From Nitrospiria bacterium (GTDB taxonomy: Bacteria; Nitrospirota; UBA9217), in NCBI GenBank assembly GCA_919902495.1, contig CAKKRC010000028.1, forward strand, positions 1-64,000: DNA of 64,000 nucleotides, read 5' to 3'. Below, one piece after another: positions 59,242-64,000 of the stretch. The translations under genes were made by a program, and so were the position numbers. The notes below the pieces were generated by a model that did no database searches, was not told the origin of the DNA, and worked only from the letters and a program-made list of their open reading frames with translations. The number at the start of each line of letters is the position of its first letter. Position 1 is the stretch's first letter.

Positions 59242-60951
59242 CTATATCTGCTCCTTGATCCCGAGCTTCACCCGCTCCTCATCCCGGAGCACCCGGCGGA
59301 GGACCTTGCCGACCAGGGTCTTCGGGAGCTGGTCGCGGAACTCCACTTCCTTCGGGACCTTGAATTTCGACAGCTCGACCTTGCAGAATTCGATGATCTC
59401 CGCGGCCGTGGCGGTCTGGCCCTCTTTGAGGACGATGTAGGCCTTTATCTTCTCTCCCATGAACTCTTCGTGCGGAAGGCCCACGACCACGGCGTCCTTC
59501 ACCTTGGGATGGGTGAACAGCACTTCCTCGATCTCCCGGGGATAGACGTTCTCTCCGACGGTCTTGATCATGTCCTTGATGCGGTCCACGATCATGAAGT
59601 ACCCCTCCGGGTCCATCTTCGCGATGTCGCCCGTGTGGAGCCATCCGCCCCGGAGCGTCGTCGCCGTCTCCTCCGGCTTGTTCCAGTAGCCTTGCATGAC
59701 ATGCGGTCCCCGGACGACCAGTTCCCCGGCCTCGCCGAGGGCAAGTTCCTTCATTCCGGTCTCGACGTCCATGATCTTCGCCTCGGTGTCGGGCCAGGGC
59801 AGGCCGATGGTCCCGGGCTTTCGTCTGCCGAAGATGGGATTCGCATGGGTGACCGGCGAGGCCTCGGTCAGTCCGTAGCCTTCCACGATCCGCGCCTTGG
59901 TGAGTTGTTCGAACATGTCCTGAACCTCATGCATGAGCGGGCCGGCGCCGCTGATGGCCGCCTTGATGGAGGTCAGGTCGTACTTCTGGATCTTCGGAAA
60001 GTGTCCGATGGCCTGATACATGGCCTGGATGCCGGGGAAGATGGTGGGGCGGTGTTTCTGGATCGCGTCGAGCACTTCCTTGGTGTGGAACTTCGGCAGC
60101 AGGATGAGCTCGGCGCCGATAAGAACGCCGAGGTTCATGGCCGTGGTCATGCCGTAAACATGGAAGAAGGGGATGACCGAGAGGATCCTCTCCTCGCCTT
60201 CGTTCCGAACCGTAAGCCAGGTCCTGCATTGCACCGCGTTCACGACCAGGTTCCGATGGGTCAGGATGGCCCCTTTGGGTATCCCCGTCGTCCCGCCGGT
60301 ATACTGAAGTATGGCCGTGTCCCGGGAGGAGACGGGACTGTCCGGCCTGGCATCGGACGCATGGGAGATGAGCGCTATGAAATCATGGATCGGCGGGACC
60401 CGTTTGACGGACACCCATTGTTTCTCGATCTTCGCCTTGATCGGGTACAGCAGGTTCAGCGGGAAGGGGAGATAATCCTTGATGCCGCAGAGGATGAGGG
60501 TCTTGACGGAAGTCTTCGGGAGCGCCTGCTTGATGACCGGGTAGAACATGTCCACGGCGACGAGGGTCTCCGCACCGCTGTCCTTGAGCTGTACTTCGAC
60601 CTCATGCGCGTGATAGAGGGGATTGGTCGTAACGGCGACGGCCCCGAGCCGAAGGGTGCCGTAGTACGCGATGACCATCTGGGGGATGTTGGGGAGCATG
60701 AGCGCCACGCGGTCGCCCTTCTTCACCCCGAGGCCCGCAAGGGCATGGGCAAAACGGTTGACCAGCCGGTCGAGTTCGGCGTAGGTGATCTTTCTGCCGA
60801 AGAACAAAAGCGCGGTATGGTCAGGGAATTTGCGGGTGGTTTCCTCAAGGACCCCGCCGAGGGTCAGGTCCGGATAGGCCAGCGTAGCCGATACGCCCGG
60901 TTCATAGTACTGGACCCAGGGCGTTAACGATGTGTTCTTGATGGTTTCCAT
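59242..60951 (-). CDS. fadD: Long-chain fatty-acid-CoA ligase
   Basis: 569 residues, ANL superfamily. AMP-binding signature ILQYTGGTTGIPKGA, plus GYGLTEASPVTHANP and the LHTGDIAKMDPEGYFMIVDR segment, with the catalytic Lys near KTLVGKVLRR. It activates fatty acids with ATP and CoA. The ATG at 60951 has AAGGAGG upstream. It lies in the same direction as fadI and fadJ. Confidence 0.95.
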   Translation of the reverse strand: METIKNTSLTPWVQYYEPGVSATLAYPDLTLGGVLEETTRKFPDHTALLFFGRKITYAELDRLVNRFAHALAGLGVKKGDRVALMLPNIPQMVIAYYGTLRLGAVAVTTNPLYHAHEVEVQLKDSGAETLVAVDMFYPVIKQALPKTSVKTLILCGIKDYLPFPLNLLYPIKAKIEKQWVSVKRVPPIHDFIALISHASDARPDSPVSSRDTAILQYTGGTTGIPKGAILTHRNLVVNAVQCRTWLTVRNEGEERILSVIPFFHVYGMTTAMNLGVLIGAELILLPKFHTKEVLDAIQKHRPTIFPGIQAMYQAIGHFPKIQKYDLTSIKAAISGAGPLMHEVQDMFEQLTKARIVEGYGLTEASPVTHANPIFGRRKPGTIGLPWPDTEAKIMDVETGMKELALGEAGELVVRGPHVMQGYWNKPEETATTLRGGWLHTGDIAKMDPEGYFMIVDRIKDMIKTVGENVYPREIEEVLFTHPKVKDAVVVGLPHEEFMGEKIKAYIVLKEGQTATAAEIIEFCKVELSKFKVPKEVEFRDQLPKTLVGKVLRRVLRDEERVKLGIKEQI

Positions 60952-61070
60952 GGCGAACCTCCTTGCCGTCGGCAGGATCATCACGCGGCAGACGGTTGGA
61001 AATTGAAGATAGAATTAGTCCTTAATATTCTGTCCTTATTATACCACCATCCGGAAACGTTTGGGGAGGG

Positions 61071-62324
61071 TCAGCGGCGGGGCTTGGACCGGTCGGACGT
61101 GCGTCGCCTGGCGGGTTGAGGAGGACGCAGCGCGCGTTCCCGTTCGCTTTTTTGCCGTTCCTCCTGCGTCCGCCGGATCTCCCGCACGTACAGGCTCTCG
61201 TCGGCCCATTCGACGGGTATCTTCTGGCCGATGTACGCCTCGATGGCCTCGAGGGAAAACACGTATTCCTCATCGGCGAGGCTCAAGGCCTTGCCGGTGG
61301 CCCCGGCCCTGCCGGTGCGGCCTATGCGGTGGACGTAGTCCTCGGCGTCCTGGGGAAGGTCATAGTTGATCACATGGGTGACGTCCTTGACATCGATGCC
61401 GCGGCTTGCCACATCGGTGGCCACGAGAAGGGGCAGCCGGCCCTCCTTGAAGTCAGCAAGGATCCTCAGCCGTTTCTTCTGTTCGATATCGCCGGTGATG
61501 GCCTGGGACTTCCAGTTGTTGCGATTCAGCCGCTCCACGACCATGTCGGCGGCGCGGCGGGTATTCACAAAAATGAGGGCGCGTCCGGGCTGCTCCTTTT
61601 GCAGGAGGCCGAGGAGGAGCGGGACCTTCTCATGTTTTCCCACATGATAGAGGACCTGTTCCACCTTTTCGACCGTCACCTGTTCGGGCGTGATGGAGAT
61701 CTTCTCAGGCAGGTTCATGTGCTCGTAGGCAAGCTCCATGACCCGGTAGGAGAGGGTGGCGGAGAAGAGCATGGACTGGCGTTTCGTGTAGTCGGGCAGT
61801 TTTTTCAGGAGGTACCGCAGGTCGTCAATGAAGCCCATGTCGAACATGCGGTCGGCCTCATCGATGATCAGATAGCGGGTCTTCTTGAGGCTGTATACGT
61901 GCTGCTTGAAATAGTCGATGAGCCTGCCGGGCGTGCCGATGAGAACGTCGACTCCGTTCTGAAGCGCGGTGCGCTGTTTTTCATAGTCGATACCGCCGTA
62001 GACCGCGAGACAGCGGAAGCCGGTGAACTTGCCGAGCCGCTCCGCCTCGTGGAATATCTGGTCCGCGAGCTCGCGGGTCGGCGCGATGATCAGGGCCTGG
62101 GGAGAGTTCCCGATATCGACAACGGGGTTGCGGACCATGCGGGTAAAGAGCGAGATGAGGAACGCCGCCGTCTTTCCGGTCCCGGTCTGCGCTTGCGCGG
62201 CAACGTCCTCGCCGCGGATCGCGCGGGGAAGGACGGCCTCTTGAACCGGTGTGCACGTCGTGAATGTCGAATGTTCTATACCCTGCCGGACCTCGTAGGG
62301 GAGGTCGAGTTCGCTGAAGTCCAT
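61071..62324 (-). CDS. DEAD-box RNA helicase
   Basis: 417 residues from the ATG at 62324 with GGAG upstream. RecA-like core motifs: AQTGTGKTAAFL (I), PTRELADQI (Ia), DEADRMFDMGF (II), SATL (III) and HRIGRTGRAG (VI). A basic tail ends QPARRRTSDRSKPRR, typical of RhlB/RhlE-type enzymes. It unwinds RNA in mRNA decay or ribosome assembly. An upstream extension reads into low-quality frame and is rejected. Confidence 0.95.
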   Translation of the reverse strand: MDFSELDLPYEVRQGIEHSTFTTCTPVQEAVLPRAIRGEDVAAQAQTGTGKTAAFLISLFTRMVRNPVVDIGNSPQALIIAPTRELADQIFHEAERLGKFTGFRCLAVYGGIDYEKQRTALQNGVDVLIGTPGRLIDYFKQHVYSLKKTRYLIIDEADRMFDMGFIDDLRYLLKKLPDYTKRQSMLFSATLSYRVMELAYEHMNLPEKISITPEQVTVEKVEQVLYHVGKHEKVPLLLGLLQKEQPGRALIFVNTRRAADMVVERLNRNNWKSQAITGDIEQKKRLRILADFKEGRLPLLVATDVASRGIDVKDVTHVINYDLPQDAEDYVHRIGRTGRAGATGKALSLADEEYVFSLEAIEAYIGQKIPVEWADESLYVREIRRTQEERQKSERERALRPPQPARRRTSDRSKPRR

Positions 62325-62843
62325 GGTGCTCCGTTCCTGGTGAAGACATTTCGTCAACAAAATAACCGTACCACTATACCATAAGAGCGCGATGCGGGAA
62401 AGGGAAAACAACAGTGTGATACGCGTACTGTGCGGCGTGTTGTTGACAGAACTGCACACGCGCGAGCGACAACGACGTTGGCGTTCATTGCGCGATCACG
62501 TGCGGCACCTCTTCCGAAGAGGCAGCGGGCTTTGTGGTGGTCTTGTCTGTGCGTGCAAACAGGGGAGAGTTTGGCGGGAAAAGAGCGTTCTTTCGTGCGA
62601 GCGGCACGTCTCCTCTCTTCCGGTGCTCGAACCGGAGCGAAATTTCTCCGCGAGAACGTGGCGCACGATGAACAAGTATTATTGGTAAAAAAGCTTATTT
62701 CCCAAACTATTCTGTCCCAATTTTTATCGGTGGTGATACATGTGTTGATAAATAGTCTAACCCCATGAGAAGTAATTTTTTTATTTTTTCTGTTGACAAA
62801 ATATACACTCTTGTTGTATATTCGTCCACAGAGGTGAGGGAAA
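62325..62843. other. Intergenic region, helicase to MNT/HEPN module
   Basis: 519 bases. The left part has no gene I can support; the composition changes to strongly AT-rich after 62690. The promoter and operator of the toxin-antitoxin-like pair lie at 62793-62822. Confidence 0.5.
62793..62822 (+). promoter_or_regulatory. Promoter with embedded operator dyad
   Basis: TTGACA (62793-62798), 18-base spacer, TATATT (62817-62822). AATATACA (62800-62807) and TGTATATT (62815-62822) are exact inverses separated by 7 bases and overlap the -10, a typical site for autorepression. Confidence 0.72.
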
Positions 62844-63410
62844 TTGCTAAGCAAACTCTTCTCTTCGACGAGAGCAGAGCTTTTAAGTTTGTTCTTTAAC
62901 AATCCGGATGAAAAGTTCTACCTCAGGGAGATCGCACGCCACATCAGCAAGGATGCGGCCGGGATCAAACGAGAGTTAGACACCCTGGTGAAGATAGGGC
63001 TTCTGGGAGTTGAAAAGCGGGGCGTGCAGAAGTACTACTCAGCCGACAAGAACTCGCCGATCTTCACCGAAATGAAGGGCCTCATCTTCAAGACGACCGG
63101 CATCCAGGGATCCATCAAAGCGGTCCTGTCGAGGTTGAAAGGGGTGCAGGTAGCGTTCATCTACGGCTCCTACGCCAAGGGAGCCGAAAAAGAGGACAGC
63201 AACATCAACCTCATGGTCATCGGGCAGGTGAACATCACGGAACTGAATGACGTGGTCATGGGGCTCGAAGAGAAGATGAAGCGTGAGATCGATTATCTGG
63301 CTTTCGACGAACAGGAGTACCGGAAGCGGAAGGATGCAAAGGACCCCTTCATCCGGGAGATCGTGAAAGGCAAAAAGATATTCCTGCTGGGTAAGGAAGA
63401 TGACATATGA
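62844..63410 (+). CDS. Winged-helix/MNT nucleotidyltransferase protein, antitoxin-like, with altered active site
   Basis: 188 residues, TTG start with GGTGAGGG upstream. Residues 10-70 are an ArsR/MarR-like winged helix (FYLREIARHISKDAAGIKRE). Residues 95-185 are a minimal nucleotidyltransferase with Gly108-Ser109 in YGSYAKG. The two catalytic Asp that follow at +12 and +14 are Asn120 and Asn122 (DSNINLMVIG). In MntA-type antitoxins this pair is needed to AMPylate the HEPN partner. It overlaps the HEPN gene by 11 bases. It probably binds its own operator upstream. Confidence 0.88.
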   Translation: MLSKLFSSTRAELLSLFFNNPDEKFYLREIARHISKDAAGIKRELDTLVKIGLLGVEKRGVQKYYSADKNSPIFTEMKGLIFKTTGIQGSIKAVLSRLKGVQVAFIYGSYAKGAEKEDSNINLMVIGQVNITELNDVVMGLEEKMKREIDYLAFDEQEYRKRKDAKDPFIREIVKGKKIFLLGKEDDI

Positions 63411-63882
63411 AGCGCTCCAAGAGATGGGACTGGAACAGCGTACCGCGGAGACCCAGGAGGTCATGGGGCTAATGATGCGGGCAGAACGCGATCTTGCCAC
63501 GGCCCGGTTGCTCCAGGACAAGGATGAGGAGTGGTCCTTTGCAGCAGCCTACCAGGCGATGGCGCGTTCAGGAAGGGCGCTGCTCCTCTCCGAAGGCTAT
63601 CGACCGAAGGGATCGCGGAGCAGGGACACGCACAAAACAGTGGTCACCGCGTCAGGGGTCATCCTTGGCGAGAAATACAAAAGCCTCATCAACAAGTTCG
63701 ACCGGATGCGAAGAAAATACCAGAACTTCATGGTCGAAGCGGGAAGCATGGTTTCCCGTTACGAGGCAGGACAGGCGATCCGGGACTCCGAGGAGTTCTG
63801 CAGCCTGGTGACCGCACGGCTCAGGGAAAAGTACTCGCAGATGTCGCTGCTGAATGATGTACCTCAGCTTGTATCTAGATAA
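63400..63882 (+). CDS. HEPN-domain protein, toxin-like
   Basis: 160 residues, almost entirely helical. The R-x4-H motif of HEPN ribonucleases is present as Arg73 ... His78 in SRSRDTHK. Preceding text MMRAERDLATARLLQDKDEE and AAAYQAMARSGRALLLSEGY is typical of HEPN helices that pair with MNT proteins. It may cleave RNA when free. Overlap with the nucleotidyltransferase-like gene and a shared promoter with a dyad support a toxin-antitoxin pair. Confidence 0.87.
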   Translation: MTYEALQEMGLEQRTAETQEVMGLMMRAERDLATARLLQDKDEEWSFAAAYQAMARSGRALLLSEGYRPKGSRSRDTHKTVVTASGVILGEKYKSLINKFDRMRRKYQNFMVEAGSMVSRYEAGQAIRDSEEFCSLVTARLREKYSQMSLLNDVPQLVSR

Positions 63883-63926
63883 GGCCGCTTAGCTCGATCG
63901 CGGTAACCGAAAGGGGGTGGATACTG

Positions 63927-63986
63927 ATGCCGGCGAAGAAAAAGGCTGCCAAGAAGAAGGCAAAGAAGAAAGCAAAGAAGAAGTAG
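63927..63986 (+). CDS. 19-residue Lys/Ala micropeptide
   Basis: ATG at 63927 with GGGGGTGG 6-8 bases upstream; TAG at 63984. After Met-Pro the product is only Ala and Lys (AKKKAAKKKAKKKAKKK), like the tail of histone H1-type bacterial DNA-binding proteins. It is 44 bases after the HEPN gene, in the same direction. It may be a genuine DNA- or RNA-binding peptide or a decayed fragment; the ribosome site favours the first. Confidence 0.45.
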   Translation: MPAKKKAAKKKAKKKAKKK

Positions 63987-64000
63987 CTTTTCTCCTCTAC

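Noticed and set aside
59470-60927. 485-codon plus-strand frame opposite fadD
   Set aside because: Antisense shadow of the acyl-CoA ligase without recognisable motifs.
62354-62902. 182-codon minus-strand frame between helicase and MNT gene
   Set aside because: It runs across the strong plus-strand promoter and has no ribosome site or motif.

Overview
The window is a GC-rich chromosomal segment from a Gram-negative, respiratory bacterium. Outer-membrane barrels, a patatin-BamA protein, periplasmic nitrate reductase, a CuA cytochrome oxidase with its own cytochrome c domain, a triheme c7 cytochrome and futalosine-pathway menaquinone genes point to a metal- or nitrate-respiring Desulfuromonadota- or Nitrospirota-like organism. 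This placement is inferred from gene content; no rRNA gene is present. I saw no tRNA, rRNA, CRISPR array or intact transposase gene.

Layout. 1-5.3 kb: a membrane protein, a TMTC-like glycosyltransferase/TPR protein and two outer-membrane barrels with clear terminators. 5.6-6 kb: a frameshifted receiver-domain relic. 6-12.4 kb: a divergent FolD with a cyclodeaminase-family partner (fchA), ccdA, a Cys-rich MerR regulator, a MoaD-MoaE fusion, and an M48 protease with lemA. 12.6-20.9 kb: mqnD, mqnB, the aroC-aroK-aroB operon, DUF4145 and TPR proteins and a CCA-adding enzyme family member. 21-25.3 kb: small proteins, the patatin-BamA protein and a triheme cytochrome. 25.6-33.3 kb: a nitrate/molybdenum island (napA-G-H-B-D, FmdE, a ModE-like regulator, a MoeA-like protein). 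33.6-37.5 kb: three AT-richer paralogous secreted proteins. 37.5-39 kb: a possible tiny selenoprotein coupled to a methyltransferase and a YkgJ-type protein. 39.2-45.6 kb: a cox operon (sco-coxA-coxC-coxD-coxB-ctaB) interrupted by a GxxExxY element. 45.8-50.4 kb: radical SAM, type III PKS, DUF5714 and EamA genes. 50.5-55.3 kb: UDG, hemerythrin, a HAMP protein, an Ap4A-phosphorylase-like enzyme, DUF2249, a ferredoxin and an ADP-ribosylglycohydrolase. 55.4-61 kb: a beta-oxidation set (hydratase/dehydrogenase, thiolase, acyl-CoA ligase). 61-64 kb: a DEAD-box helicase, an MNT/HEPN toxin-antitoxin-like pair and a Lys/Ala-only micropeptide.

The most striking non-coding feature is the density of palindromic repeats. 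One superfamily has arms built of three 9-bp units ending in GAG or AAG. It lies in spacers within operons, and one copy encloses a PD-(D/E)XK-like GxxExxY gene. Five copies share a 20-bp core next to a small hairpin with one compensatory pair change. Two other palindromes are inserted in frame into the MoeA-like gene.

Best candidates for new biology are the 46-residue UGA-containing zinc-ribbon protein with a SECIS-like hairpin, the GxxExxY repeat family, the FolD/FchA division of labour, and the MNT/HEPN pair whose nucleotidyltransferase has N-x-N in place of D-x-D.
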